Below, piece by piece: positions 32,852 to 44,695 of a stretch of DNA of 64,000 nucleotides. The notes beneath the pieces were generated by a model that worked only from the letters and a program-made list of their open reading frames with translations, had not been told where the DNA came from and did no database searches. The first letter of the stretch is position 1. Each line of letters starts with the position of its first letter. The DNA lies in contig CM060887.1 in the NCBI GenBank assembly GCA_030762935.1, positions 14,748,501 to 14,812,500 of the forward strand. Reading direction: 5' to 3'. The translations under genes were made by a program, and so were the position numbers. This DNA comes from Hymenopus coronatus. Its lineage: Eukaryota > Arthropoda > Insecta > Mantodea > Hymenopodidae.

Positions 32852-33583
32852 ATTAGCAGAAATATTCTTATTACTTGCTTCCTTGTAAGTAGAAGCATAA
32901 TAAGGGAGTACCATAGGTTAAAGTGATAGTCAAAAGCTGGTTGCTATGTGACTGAAGTTCCTTTGTTTGTATGGAGAGGAGTTGACAAATTTCTGTATGT
33001 GAAAAGTACAAGTTCTTCAAAGCTGAAACCAACAAGTAATATCTCAAAAACGACCAACTCTAAGAACTAAATGTATATAACATAAATGTTCTGTTTTAAC
33101 GTGCTCTACATTTTTTGTTTGTTAAGTTTTTGTTTAGCTCTTACGGTTTAGCAGTTTAGCAAAATTCCACAAAATTCCTCCACATTAAACATGTATTCAG
33201 AGGATATTCCCAAAAAATTCAAGATATACATTTTATTTGTCATGTAAATACATTTTATATACGACATCTTAATTTAAAATCGTTAGAACCATTTTTGAGA
33301 AAATCTAAATGTTTGAAATTTGTTACTGCGAGGGAAATTTCTTGAAAATATTTGTGTCACATCCTTGGAAGATACTGAACTTAAATACTAACTGTGGTAT
33401 TTAACGGACGTTTTGGTTTTGAGCTATGCTGTCCTCACACACACGGACCTTTTTCTAAAAATTTTTTTTTCGATTCAGGAGCACTCAAAACATATTTTCG
33501 GTGAAATCTCACATTGAATTTTTGGGTGAAATACTTTCTCTATCCACTATGTACACTGTATATGCGAGCTAGAGATAGTAAGA
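32852..33583 (+). mobile_element. HER copy, 5' truncated, variant B end
   Basis: It begins AATTAGCAGAAATATTCTTA, about 90 bases into the element, directly on the preceding 3' end. It terminates CGAGCTAGAGATAGTAAGAA. Confidence 0.8.
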
Positions 33584-33951
33584 ATATTTAATTCCACAAA
33601 AAACCGTATTTGACATATAGTGTTTTGGCGAGAAGTATATTTTTTGTGTTGTAACCTTCTGTCTATGTCTATCGGTTTACCAGTTATTAAAAAGTAATTC
33701 AGAATGAAAGGGACTTCAGAGGCTATTCCCAGGAAATTCAAAATGTACACTTCATTTGTCCATAAGATATCTATAATCTACAGTATTTTAATCAAAATAT
33801 TTAAAACCATTTTTAAGAAAATTAAAAGCTTCGAACATTTTTCCGTGTGAAGGAAAGTTTGGGGTGAAGGATTTTCTTAAAAATGTTCTGCAATCTATAT
33901 TTCGTTTTTGAGTTATCGTGTTCGCGACCCACACGGACCTTTTTCTAAAAA
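33584..33951 (+). mobile_element. HER middle fragment
   Basis: It spans from TTTAATTCCACAAAAAACCG to CACACGGACCTTTTTCTAAA and lacks both ends. Confidence 0.7.
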
Positions 33952-34798
33952 TAGGATGTGCTCCATTCACATGACTTTCTCTACATCTCTAATAAATTGT
34001 TAATAAACTTACTCTTCTATCCACCCCATGCTGATCGAGATAAGCACAAACGATCTTTTTACTTAGCTCCTTAGAAGTAGGAGGGAAAGAAGGGAGGCTA
34101 AACCGACAGTCAAATGTTTTAAAATGTGGTTGCTATGGGATTGAAATCCGATTTTTCGCGTGGCTGGGAGTTGACAAGTTCCCGTATGATACAAGTTTTA
34201 ATTTTTTTAAAACTGAAACCAATAACAAGGAATGTCTCGGAAACGGTCAACTCCACGAAAAAAGTATACGGTATAAGTTGCCTGCTTTAATGAGATAAAC
34301 ATTCTTTGTGTAGTAAGTTCTTTTTCTATGTCTTACAGCATACCAGCTATGCAAAATTTAGAAAATTTCAACCACAATAAAGAAGTCTTGAGAGAATATT
34401 CCCAGAAAATTCAAGATATACATTTTATTTACGATATAAAAATCTTAAATATAAGAGAGTTGATCAAAATCTTTTACGTAAATTTTAAGAAATTAAATTT
34501 TCTAAAATTTGTCCATGTAAAGAGTAGTTGGGGGTGGGGGATTTTCTTGAAAATCTTTGTGTCGCATACTTGGAAGATTACTGAATTTAAATACTAAGTC
34601 TGGTATTCAATGGACTTTTCGTTTTTGAGGTATGCTGCCCATAGACATACTCACACACGGACTTCTTCTAAGAATGATTTTTTAATCAGGGAACCTCAAA
34701 ACATGTATTTTATGAGTATAATATTGACATAGAATGTTTGGGTAGAGTGAAATAACTTCTCTACTTACTGTATGCATAACAAGCGTAGAGAAAGTAAA
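33952..34798 (+). mobile_element. HER copy, near full length
   Basis: The 5' end AGGATGTGCTCCATTCACAT follows the previous fragment. The 3' hairpin is TACTGTATGCATAACAAGCG then TAGAGAAAGTAAA. Confidence 0.8.
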
Positions 34799-34917
34799 CG
34801 TGATTCGTTTTGGATTCAGAAATTATAAGAAGTATACTACCGATGAAATCCGGTATCGAGTTTTTGTGTGACATGCAACAATTCCTCTACCTACTATACA
34901 TAGTAGAGTAAGTATAA
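34799..34917 (+). mobile_element. HER 3' fragment
   Basis: GATGAAATCCGGTATCGAGT and CTCTACCTACTATACATAGT then AGAGTAAGTA reproduce the last 100 bases of the element. Confidence 0.6.
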
Positions 34918-35036
34918 AGCTATGTTGGGATAACTCTGAATATATTTAACACTTTAGAAACTTTGTTAACTTGGAATCAAGGTCGATAACGTTGCTTCTT
35001 ATTTTTCTTTCAAGACGCAAACTACATTTTCAAGAA
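34918..35036. other. Short spacer
   Basis: No identity was found between the last HER fragment and the mariner end. Confidence 0.3.
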
Positions 35037-36243
35037 AGGACGGCTGATAGTCCCGGGCCTCACATAGATATGGCGCCACTAGGCCAGTTAGACGGTAGCA
35101 TCGTATAGTTTAACTCTACACTAGCTTGTATACATAGATACAGGTCAATAACTTGTTTAGTTTTCGAATGACAGCATTTAAAACAAGACAACTTTAAAGT
35201 TTTCACGACCATGGAGCATTTGTAAATAAGAGCAGTGATTAATACTTAGATTTGAAAGGCTTAACCCCTAAAGAAATCAAGGAGGAAATGGACAGCACAT
35301 TGAAAGACTCTGGCTCTTCATATTCAATTATTAAAAGCTGGGTTGCAGAGTTTAAAATGGGACGTACGAGCACTACTGATGAGCCTCGCTCTGGACGCCC
35401 TGTAGAAGTGACAACTCCAGAGATCATTGAAAAAATTCATCATTTAGTACTTGAAGATCGCAGATTAAAGTTGTTTGAGATAGCAGAGGCTGTAAACATA
35501 TCAAAATAATGTGCAGGTAATATTTTAAGTAATGTTTTGGGCTTTCACAACGGTTATGCAATATGGATATCCGTTTGTTGACACCTGATCAAAAGTTGCA
35601 AAGAAAAACTGCTTCTGTTAAGAATGTGGATACATCACTACACTCCAGAAAGTAAATCACAGTCAAAACAATGGATTGTGCCAGGTGAACCAACTGAAAA
35701 AAAAGGGAAAGTGAATTTTGTCAGCTAACAAGGTTATGGCGAGTGTTTTGTGGGATGCAGAGGGAATTATTTTTATTGATTATTTGGAAAAGTGTAAAAG
35801 TATCACTGGTGACTACTACGCAAACTTACTGCAACGTTTGAGTGATGAGGTGAAAAGAAAAAGACTTCATTTGGCCAAAAAAAAAGAATCTTGGTTTATC
35901 GCAAACATTGCAATGGGGAAAATGTGCGAATTAAAGTTCGAATTGCTTGAGCATCTACCGTAGTCACCAGATCTAGCACCCAGTGGCTACCACGTGTTCC
36001 CAAACCTCAAAAAATTTCTTGTAGGACGAATATTTCACAGCAACGAGGTGGTCATTGATGCGGTAAACATCTATTTTGAGGACCTTGATAAATCGCACTA
36101 CAGAGAAGGTTAATTAAATTAGAACACCAATATGGCAGATGTATTAGCCTTTCTGGAGATTATGTTGAAAAATAAAGCAAAAAAAAAACATTTTTTTAAA
36201 ATACTGTTTTCATTGAGAGGCCCTGGACTTATCAGTCGACCCT
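35037..36243 (+). mobile_element. Mariner element copy 1, internally deleted
   Basis: The left end GGACGGCTGATAGTCCCGGG and right end GACTTATCAGTCGACCCT are imperfect inverted repeats of each other, and match the right end of copy 2 near 39070-39091. The length of about 1.2 kb is close to a normal 1.3-kb mariner. Flanking TA dinucleotides are no longer evident. Confidence 0.8.
35211..36175 (+). pseudogene. Mariner transposase pseudogene, copy 1
   Basis: The helix-turn-helix part is readable from 35252 (LKGLTPKEIKEEMDSTLKDS), with stops and a frame shift between the ATG at 35211 and that point. DEPRSGRPVEVTTPEIIEKI marks the linker. A deletion near 35600-35630 removes the first catalytic aspartate region. 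Another near 35890 removes the DNAPAH motif. The third catalytic position reads APSGY, with glycine for aspartate. The frame ends DYVEK before TAA at 36173. It cannot make active transposase. Confidence 0.85.
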
Positions 36244-37028
36244 TGTTAATACAGCTTGTTTAACTGCACTATTTTATCTATATTAAACCTCTTTAATAAG
36301 ATGAATTAATTTATAGACATTTATCTCTCTGCCTCTCTGTTCAACCTTCCTCCCCTCTCTCATTCGAATACTTAATCAAAACAGATTTCTAGCCTTTACA
36401 TAATTAGTTTCATCCGCAAATAGCGTTTATAGATACAACAGAATTGGTGTACTTTCGAGATACAGAATTTAGAATTTAAGATATTGGTGTAATCATTTAG
36501 CATTGAAAATTATTCGCTATTAAGTAAATGCTTTCGCCATTTTAAGTTCTTCATATGAAACTTCTAGCCCACGGATATGTTATCGGCTAACTGTCACTTA
36601 AAATACACACACAGCATTAACGTATTATGGAATCTAATGTTCCTGAGTATAAAATACATTTTTATCTCTGGTAGATTTTCCGCTAAATACCTCTTTGATT
36701 TGTATGCGCTACAAAATTACAGAGGCATTTATAATAAACTGCGTATTGTACATAAACATACTACTTGACACAAATTTTAAAATATACTAAAATGTATTGC
36801 TCGCCGACTCTGGAAAAATGTAGGAGAAATTTCTGTAAGTAATTTGATTAAGGAGGCGATGGGTAAAATTTTGGTTTACGACAATTTTGATGCTTAAAAT
36901 TTAATTTTTGTACACATCAGGAGCATAGAAGAATTGTTCTACCGAATTTTATTTCTCCAAGCTTAATAGTTTTACGTAATTCAAAAATTTTAATTTAAAA
37001 TTCTTTTATTATTCAAACCATTTCATGC
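36244..37028. other. AT-rich spacer without recognised feature
   Basis: Low-copy DNA with a CT-rich run at 36325-36365. No gene was recognised. Confidence 0.4.
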
Positions 37029-37846
37029 CTTTTACTTTCTCTCAAGTACTATGTACATAGTGTATAGAGAAGGTATTGTATTCCACCCAAACATTCAATA
37101 CCGGAAATACATGTTTTGGGTCCTGAATCCAAAAAAAAAAAACATTTTTACAAAAACGTCCGTATGTGTGTCTCTGTGTGTGTGCCTGTGGACAGCAAAG
37201 CTCAAAAATGAAAAGACCGTTAAATACCAAACTTGGTAATTAAGTTTGGTATCTTCCAAGGATGCGACACGAAGATTTTCAAGAAAATCCCACCCACCCC
37301 AACTACCCTTTACATGGAAATTTTGATTTTCTAAAAAATGGCTCTTAACGATTTTGATTAAATGTCAAATATTAACGATATTTACCTAACAAATAAAATA
37401 TATATCTTGAATTTTCTGGGAATAGCCTCTGAAGACTACTTTATTCTGGATGAATTTTACGGAATTTTACATAACTTCTAAACAGTAAGAGATGGAGAAA
37501 AACTTAACACATAAAAATGTAGAGCACATTAAAGCACATAATTTATGTTATACACATTTTTTTCGTGCAGTTGATCGTTTTTATGATATTCCTTGTTTTT
37601 TGGTTTCAGGTTTGAAAAACTTACTTTTCTCATACAGTAATTTGTCAACTCCTGTTCATACAAACAAATGAACTTCAGTCACATAATAACCAGCTTTTGG
37701 ACATTAGTTTGGCCTATAGTACACCCTTATTTCCTTTCTACTTACAAGGAAGCAAGTAATAAGACTATTTCTGCTATTTTTTTCTCGATTAAAATGAAGT
37801 AAATAGAAGCATAAGCTTTTTTAACAATAATTTGTTGCAGAGACAC
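37029..37846 (-). mobile_element. HER copy, 5' end slightly truncated
   Basis: It starts ACTTTCTCTCAAGTACTATG with a compact hairpin and ends AACAATAATTTGTTGCAGAG, missing the last 35 bases. Confidence 0.85.
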
Positions 37847-37936
37847 ATAAGATATTTAATAATAAAACGAACATGTTTTTGAAAATGTCACAGAAGTATA
37901 CAGAAAGGCATCAAGGTGTGAAAAAGGAGAAAAACA

Positions 37937-38375
37937 TCCGATGTGTTCCTTTCACATGGCTTTATCTATTCCGTAAAACACTATTCTTCCAGAAGGTTAT
38001 TCTTCTAACTATTTCATACTAATTCAGATAAATATTGGCAAAAATTATTTTATTACAATATTTTTTGTACACGTTCAAGGAGAATAAGAAATGCACTAGG
38101 CTAAAGCGATAGTTGCATATAGATATTAAGAACTGGTTGCTATGTGATGGATTATAAGCCGTTTCCGTTCCATGACCTGAATGAAGAAAACAAAACAGAA
38201 AAAAGGAAAAACTAATTAAGACTCTCATTTGAGAAAAGTATAAGTATTCGAACATTTAACCAAAACAAGGAATATCTCGGAAATGATTAACACCACTAAA
38301 AATGTATTTTGCATAAATTGAGTGTGTTTTAACGGAATCTAAATTTTATCTTTTAGGGCTTATCAGTAGACATTA
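37937..38375 (+). mobile_element. HER copy, 5' half only, old
   Basis: TCCGATGTGTTCCTTTCACA begins the copy. It fades near CTTATCAGTAGACATTAAAA, where an S4 SINE follows. Confidence 0.7.
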
Positions 38376-38377
38376 AA

Positions 38378-38508
38378 AATGAACAAGATTTTAATTGTAT
38401 AGGTAGATTCAGACTGAAAAATTCAATGGCATAGTTGGGATTTGAACCACGGATCTCCGATATCTCGGCGGTTGCTCTGCCACTGAGCTACCATGGCAAC
38501 ATGCCGGC
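38378..38508 (-). mobile_element. S4 SINE
   Basis: On the minus strand: CCATGGTAGCTCAGTGGCAG (A-box), GATCCGTGGTTCAAATCCCA (B-box), then TTGAATTTTTCAGTCTGAAT. It abuts the truncated mariner copy 2. The tRNA-like head resembles a real tRNA but lacks a pairing acceptor stem. Confidence 0.65.
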
Positions 38509-38509
38509 A

Positions 38510-39091
38510 CTATATCACTACACTCCAGAAAGTAAATCACAGTCAAAACAGTGGATTGTGCCAGGTAAATTTTGTAAGCTAACAAGGTTATGGCGAGAGT
38601 TTTCTGGGATGCACAGGGAAGTATTTTTATTGATTACTTGGAAAAGGGTAAACGTATCTCTGGTGACTACTACACAAGCTGACTGCAACTTTCAAGTGAT
38701 GAGCTGAAAAAAAATTTTTTTTTTGATCACGACAATGCTCCGGCTCATCGTTCAGTCATTGCAAGGGGGGAAATGTGCGAATTAGAGTTGGAATTGCTTG
38801 AACATCTACCCCACTCACCAGATCTAGGACCCAATGACTTAACACCTGTTCCCAAACCTCAAAATATTTCTTAGAGGACGAAGATTTCACAGCAACGAAG
38901 AGGTCATTGATGCGGTAAACAGCTATTTTGAGGACCTAGATAAATTGCACTACAAAGATGGTTTAATTAAATTCGAACACCGATATGACAAATATATCAG
39001 CCTTTCTGGAGAATACGTTGAGAAATAAAGCGAACAAAAATGTTTAAATGCTGTTTTCAGTGAATGTCCCGGGACTTATCAACCGACCCTA
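38510..39091 (+). mobile_element. Mariner element copy 2, 5' truncated
   Basis: Only the 3' half remains, starting at the sequence for HYTPESK and ending in the inverted repeat GACTTATCAACCGACCCTA. It is closely related to copy 1. Confidence 0.8.
38511..39028 (+). pseudogene. Mariner transposase pseudogene, copy 2
   Basis: The HDNAPAH motif with the second catalytic aspartate is intact near 38728-38745. The third position is kept as an aspartate in a PND context. Frameshifts occur around 38560, 38680 and 38710, with a run of T. The first catalytic aspartate and DNA-binding domain are gone. The terminal frame ends YVEK before TAA at 39026. Confidence 0.8.
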
Positions 39092-39104
39092 GGATTTGTC
39101 TATA

Positions 39105-39290
39105 AAATTCGATTGGTGGTGGAAAAGTGAAACATCAGCAGTGAAAAACTGGTACCACGTGACAATAAATATATTGACAGAATGGAGATTGTTTTGATAA
39201 ATAGAGTATGGTACTGCAATTTTGTAAATAACGTTTTATGTTGATATCTTTCGCTATTACTATGCCAAATGGTCTGTTACTTTCTGGTAT
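39105..39290 (+). mobile_element. Mariner-like 3' fragment, uninterrupted
   Basis: It matches 63240-63460 and the split copy at 10072-11150. GGTACCACGTGACAATAAAT, GTATGGTACTGCAATTTTGT and the terminal GCCAAATGGTCTGTTACTTT are landmarks. It serves as the empty site for the HER at 10238. Confidence 0.65.
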
Positions 39291-39873
39291 AATCGTTGAA
39301 GTGAAGAAGATATGATGCTAATAAACTATGGCAATTATCAACAGGAACAACAATGTTGTCGGTATGTGTACAAAGGCAGTATGAGTAACGCTATCTTACA
39401 TCTCAAGTGAGAGGATATAATTGCAAGTTCTCTAGAGACAGTTTACAGCTGCGCTCACCAACATGTGACGAAAGGAAAACACTTTAAATTGCATTACTGG
39501 AGACTTGGCTTTGCGTCACCATTTAAAGCAGTAATTATTCTGTTGACCGTGTCGAAATGCGTAATGTGGCGCGGGTGAAAATTTTATTGCTCGTAAAACA
39601 AGGTCGAACGTCCAGAGTTGCCAGTCGGGCGATTTATCAGCGGGGGGGGGGGGGGGGGGGTCACCACTTACAAGTGCTAAAACAAGCATTCGCTACCACA
39701 CACGCTTCCCAACTTCAGACTCCAGAGTTTCTCTTCTGATGTCAGAAACTCATCAGTGGCGTGCAGTCTGTATTAAGTGTCTCAGTAATTTCCGTTACAT
39801 GGGCATGCTCTAGCCAGTTATCAAAATTGTGAAATTTCTGAAAATGACAAATTATTATTATTATCATCACAAA
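39291..39873. other. Spacer with a 19-base G run
   Basis: 39642-39660 is pure G. No gene or repeat family was recognised. Confidence 0.4.

Positions 39874-39926
<53 letters not shown>
39874..39926. repeat. (ATT)n microsatellite
   Basis: About 17 ATT units, preceded by a short imperfect ATT run at 39852-39862. Confidence 0.95.
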
Positions 39927-41432
39927 GACTCAAGGAAGTGACAATTATGTCAAAGTTACAAATCAAATCATTTTTAACATCTTATTGATTATAAACCAAT
40001 TCTGCATCGCTTCAACTGAGTATGAGGTCGATTTTATGTAGATAATGCAACCTTAAATCGATTCTTCAGATTTCGTTTTGTTCTTCCATTTATTGTAGCT
40101 GCTGCAGTTATAGTTCACTTATTATTTCTTCACCAAACTGGATCTAATAACCCATTAGGTTTGAATAGAAATATTGATAAAATTCCTTTCCACCAAAATG
40201 AGGCATTTGAATGAAAATAGACCTCACACGGTCATTGATGTGAAACCAGAAAACATGCAATAACTTTGACATTTGAGGGGCTCAGTGCCAGAGGGAGCTA
40301 TCCCACATATTGTGAAAAAATTAGAGTTTTTTTGTTTTTAAACAGCTTCTGCCGTCTCTCATGTCTGTAGAAATCTTGGTAATATTAACTGTTTTAGAGT
40401 GCCATCCACAGTAACTTACAGAAACTGTGTCATTTTCCAAAGTGAGAAACTTTGTGCCAGATGGGGATATCCCACTATGAAGTTGCCTGCTATTTAAAGA
40501 ACAATGCCACCAAACTTACAGAACTTTTAACTATTTTAATAGTATTGTTTATTGTTTAAAATATAGGCCAAGAAATAATGATTTTAGGCCTTAATATGTG
40601 AAACAGAATAATATGTAAGATTATTATTAAACCTTAAGAATATCGTGTAAATAGTTGAAATTTTATGCATATGCTGCAGATTATTCTGTTTTTCAAAATG
40701 GAGGTAAATGGTATAGCTAGTGAAGGAAAGAAACGAATATGCAAGCAAAACATATGAAAAAAAGATGTTGCTAAATGAAAAAGAAACAATGGTGAGGAAT
40801 ATGAATAATATGTTTAGTTTCTCTCTCTGCTTAAGTAAATTTTTAGTAAATAATACGGTTTGCAGTGCTAAATAAATAAAAAAAAAACTGTTAAATATCA
40901 CTTTTTTTGTATTTTCTAGGACATTTCAAAATGTGGATCAAATACTGGTTTAAAAAAGTTGTACCTTAATATTACATTTTTCACCAAATCAACAACTCTA
41001 ATAAAACTCCTTTTTTCTCAAATTTAGCTATTTGTGGGATAGATCCCTCTGGCGCTGGGCCCCTCATTTGGCTAAAAGGGACAATAGGTTCCCTATCTCA
41101 ATCTGTTAATCTAGGACCCTTCTACAATCCTACCAATTTGTGCAACGACTTCTGGAACAACCTGTATTTCAAAATCTTTTTGAATTAACACGTCGCCAGG
41201 AAAGCTTCAGTTCTTATTTTAACCTGTATTTGGTATGTAACACGTATGTACGAGTGTAATGCTACATTCATAATGAAATGCAAGCTCGGACGTAATGTAC
41301 AATGCAATCCTTAGCGCAACGCAAGAAGTTGTCCTGGGCCTCTAGATCCGCAAGCGAGTATCTTCCAATAACATAACCAACAACCACATAAGAAAATTCA
41401 CTCGATATTTTACAAATAAATATGAAAACAAT
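39927..41432. other. Longest low-copy stretch, with an inverted motif pair
   Basis: No HER, SINE or transposase was found. 40275-40307 and 41033-41065 are near-exact inverted copies of a 33-base motif, and 40454-40474 is a related direct copy. The minus-strand open frame near 40600-40900 is AT-driven low complexity and I do not consider it a gene. Confidence 0.45.
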
Positions 41433-41658
41433 GCCCGCCTGGGTAGTGTGATGGTAGCGTGTTTGCCTAACACTCAAAAGGTCGCGAGTTCGAATCTCGC
41501 TTAGGGTGAGTTACACGGATAAGGTTTTTTAGGGGTTTTTCTTATCCTGAGAAGAATGCCGAGTAACTTTAAGCTCCATAGGTCCCGAGATCATTTGAGC
41601 ATCATTTCATTCATCGTCCGATATGACCAATCAGGTTAAAGTACGTTAAGCCACAAAA
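41433..41658 (+). mobile_element. S2 SINE
   Basis: GGGTAGTGTGATGGTAGCGT (A-box) and GGTCGCGAGTTCGAATCTCG (B-box) form the tRNA-like head. The body includes GAGTTACACGGATAAGG and CGTCCGATATGACCAATCAG, with an A-run tail. A HER begins on that tail. Confidence 0.75.
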
Positions 41659-41661
41659 AAA

Positions 41662-42507
41662 TCTGATGTGTACCATTCACATGACTTGTCTCTATATCCC
41701 TGCAACAAATTATTATTAAAAAGCTTATACTTCTATTTACTTCATGCTAATCAGTAAAACATTAGCAGAAATAGTCATATTACTTGCTTCCTTGTAAGTA
41801 GAGGTGAAATAAGGGAGTACCATACGTTAAAGTGATAATCAAAAGCTGGTTGCTATGTCACTGAAGTTCCTTTGTTTGTATGGACAACAGTTGACAAATT
41901 CCTGTATGAGAAATGTAAAAGTTTTTCATAGCAGAAACCAAAAATAAGGAATGTCACAAAAACGACGAACTCCACGAAAAAAATGTATATAACATAAATT
42001 GTGTGTTTTAACGTGCTCTACATTTTTGTGTAGTAAGTTTTTGTCTATCTCTTACGGTTTAGCAGTTATTCAAAATTCAATAAAATTCATCCAGAATTAA
42101 CTACTCTTCAGAGGCTATTCCCAGAAAATACAAGATATACATTTTATTTGTCAGGTAAATATCTTTAATATACGAAATTTTAATCAAAATCGTTTGAGCC
42201 ATTTTTGAGAAAATCAAAATTTTCGAAAAAAGTTCCATGTAAAGGGTATTTGGGGTGGGGGGATTTATCTCAAAATCTTCGTGTCACATCCTTGGAAGAT
42301 ACTAAACTTAAACACCAAGACCTACTTTTCGTTTTTGAGTTATCGTGTTCACAGACACACGGACCTTTTTCTGAAAATGCTTTTTTTGAATACAGGGGGT
42401 CCTAAAATATGTATTTCCGATAAAATCTCGGTATCGAATTTTTGGGTGGAATACAATACTTCTCTATCCCTATGTACATTGTGCATATGGGGCTAGAGAA
42501 AGTAAAA
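41662..42507 (+). mobile_element. HER copy, hairpin variant B
   Basis: TCTGATGTGTACCATTCACA at the 5' end. The 3' hairpin reads CTCTATCCCTATGTACATTG, TGCATATGGGGCTAGAG and then AAAGTAAAA. Confidence 0.85.
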
Positions 42508-42514
42508 ACATATT

Positions 42515-42766
42515 TTTCTCTTACAGGAATTTGTCAACTCGTGTCCATACAAACAAAGCAACTTCAGTCACATAGCAACCAGCTTTTAATTATCTCTTTA
42601 ACCTATGGTACTCCCTTATTTCGCTTCTACTTACAAAGAAGCAAGTAATAAGACTATTTCTGCTAATTTTTTTCTCGATTAGTACGAAGTAAATAGAAAC
42701 ATTAGCTTTTTAGCAATAATCTGTTGCGGAGATGAAGAGTAAGTAATGTGAATGGAACACATGAGA
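42515..42766 (-). mobile_element. HER 5' fragment
   Basis: It begins TCTCTTACAGGAATTTGTCA and ends GAATGGAACACATGAGA. Only the 5' third of the element is present. Confidence 0.75.
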
Positions 42767-42777
42767 TTTTTTTTTAT

Positions 42778-43095
42778 ATAGAGTTGACTGTTTCTGAGAT
42801 ATTCCTCGTTATTGGTTTCAGTTTTAAAATGCTTCTCTCAAAGGGAATTTTTCAACACCTGGCCACGCAAACAAACGGATTTCAATCCCATAGCAACCAC
42901 ATTTTAAAACATTTGAGTATCGGTTTAGCCTAGTGTATTCCCCTATTTCCCTTATGCTTATAAGGAAGCAAGTAATAAGACAGTTTCTGCTAATAGCTAT
43001 TTTGATTAATATGAAGTAGATAGAAGAATAAGCTTATTAACAATAATTTGTTACAGAGATGTGGAGAAAACCATATGAATGGAACATTTCAAATG
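42778..43095 (-). mobile_element. HER 5' fragment
   Basis: GAGTTGACTGTTTCTGAGAT through CATATGAATGGAACATTTCA. It is joined head-to-tail with the previous fragment. Confidence 0.7.
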
Positions 43096-43107
43096 TTTTT
43101 TTGGGAA

Positions 43108-43265
43108 TTTTAATTGTTTTCTCATAGGAAATGTGTGTAGCACAGGAATGTGATAGGTAGAGTCACACTGAATTCAATGCCCTAGCCGGGAATTGAACTA
43201 CGGATCTCCCGGTCTCTAGCCGGTTGCTCTACTACTGAGCTACCATGGCAATGTGCTGGCATAGC
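43108..43265 (-). mobile_element. S4 SINE
   Basis: On the minus strand: CCATGGTAGCTCAGTAGTAG and GATCCGTAGTTCAATTCCCG. The tail-side segment AATTGTTTTCTCATAGGAAA recurs in direct orientation at 43425. Confidence 0.6.
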
Positions 43266-43420
43266 ATTGAATTTCTCAACTGACTCGCATGTTTCCCGGT
43301 AAACTACAAGATGATCTCAAACTATTTTGAGATGACAACCTCTATGGCGACTTACAATGTTGTAAGCCCTTTAAGTCCCAGGATTCATAGTATAGCCAAC
43401 TTTTATGGACAATTGTAATA

Positions 43421-43560
43421 ATTTAATTGTTTTCCCACAGAAACCGTGTGTAGGACAGCAGTCGGATAGGTAGTCAGACCGTGGTTCTAATCTCGGCTAT
43501 GGTTTTGAATTTTTCAGTCTGAATCTACCTACCCAATATGTGGGAAAGTTTGAATTTATT
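43421..43560. mobile_element. S4 SINE pieces in mixed orientation
   Basis: 43421-43472 directly repeats 43108-43160 (AATTGTTTTCCCACAGAAAC, GGATAGGTAG). From 43473 the sequence switches to plus-strand S4 (CGTGGTTCTAATCTCGGCTA, GAATTTTTCAGTCTGAATCT). This is a rearranged dimer. Confidence 0.5.
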
Positions 43561-43700
43561 CAAATTACTCCACTGTATCCCATACAAAATTTTCTGGTGG
43601 ATATTTCCCTTGTGAGAAATTCCACGGCTGAACGAAGAAGTAATATAAGATTCCTTTAAACTGATGAACAGAATGCCAGAAGCTATGCATCTACATAATT
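43561..43700 (+). repeat. Direct repeat, left copy, flanking a HER
   Basis: ACTGTATCCCATACAAAATT, TTTAAACTGATGAACAGAAT and GCATCTACATAATT recur at 44595-44695 on the other side of the HER. Confidence 0.6.
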
Positions 43701-44522
43701 ATTACTTTCTCTATACGTACTATGCACATGATGTATAGAGAAGGTATTGCACTCCACCAAAAAATTCGATACCGAGATTTCACCGGAAATTAAGTTTCAG
43801 GGTCCCCTGTATCAAAAAAAAGGTATTTTCAGAAAAAGGTCCGCGTTTGTGTGTCCGTGTGTCTGTGAACACGATACCTCAAAAACAAAAGTCGTTAAAA
43901 TACCACACTTAGTATTTTAGTTTAGTATCTTCCAGGGATGCGACACGAAGGTTTTGACTAACTACCCTTCACATGGAACTTTTTTCGAAAATTTTGATTT
44001 TCTAAAAAATGGCTCCAACAATTTTGATTAAAATATCGTATGTTAAAGATATTTACCTGACAAATAAAATGTATATCTTAATTTTTCTGGGAATAGCCTC
44101 TGAAGACTACTTTATTCTAGATGAATTTTACGGAATTTTGCATAACTGCTAAACCGTAAGAGATGAAAGAAAAACTTAAAACACAAAAGATGTAGAGCAC
44201 GTTAAAATACACAATTTAGATTACATACATTTTTTCGTGGAGATGATCATTTTTGAGGTATTCCTTGTTTTTGGTTTCAGCTTTGGAAAGCTTATACTTT
44301 TCTCATATAGGAATTTGTCAACTCCTATCCATACAAAGGAACCTCAGTCACATAGCAACCAACTTTCGACCATCACTTTAACCTATGGTATTCCGTTATT
44401 TCTCTTCTAGCTTGAATGGAAGCTAATTTTTTCTCGATTAGTATGGAGTAAATAGAAACATTAGCTTTTTAACAATAATTTGTTGCAGAGATGAAGAGAA
44501 AGCCATGTGAAAGGAACACATC

Positions 44523-44525
<3 letters not shown>
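43701..44525 (-). mobile_element. HER copy, full length
   Basis: ACTTTCTCTATACGTACTAT to GAAAGGAACACATCAGC, with a short GT tract. Outside the 5' end is an unusually long T run (44526-44553). Confidence 0.85.

Positions 44526-44553
<28 letters not shown>
44526..44553. repeat. Poly-T run at HER 5' boundary
   Basis: About 28 consecutive T, i.e. poly-A upstream of the element in its own orientation. Shorter A-runs precede most HER 5' ends. Confidence 0.9.
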
Positions 44554-44695
44554 GAATAATATGTAGCAAAGTTTGAAGTTATTCAATTTACCTGTGCTAT
44601 CCTATACAAGACGCTTCCCTAGCTGATCTAAAAATCAAGGTTAGGTTCGCTTAAACTGATGAACAAAATGGCAGAAACTACGCATCTACATAATT
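44554..44695 (+). repeat. Direct repeat, right copy, flanking a HER
   Basis: It resembles 43540-43700 (AAGTTTGAAGTTATTCAATT, CCTATACAAGACG, AAACTGATGAACAAAATGGC, CGCATCTACATAATTATT). It continues into sequence that the left copy lacks. Confidence 0.6.

Noticed and set aside
40584..40901. 105-codon minus-strand frame
   Set aside because: Phe/Ser/Ile-rich low complexity from AT-rich DNA, with no domain or splice context.
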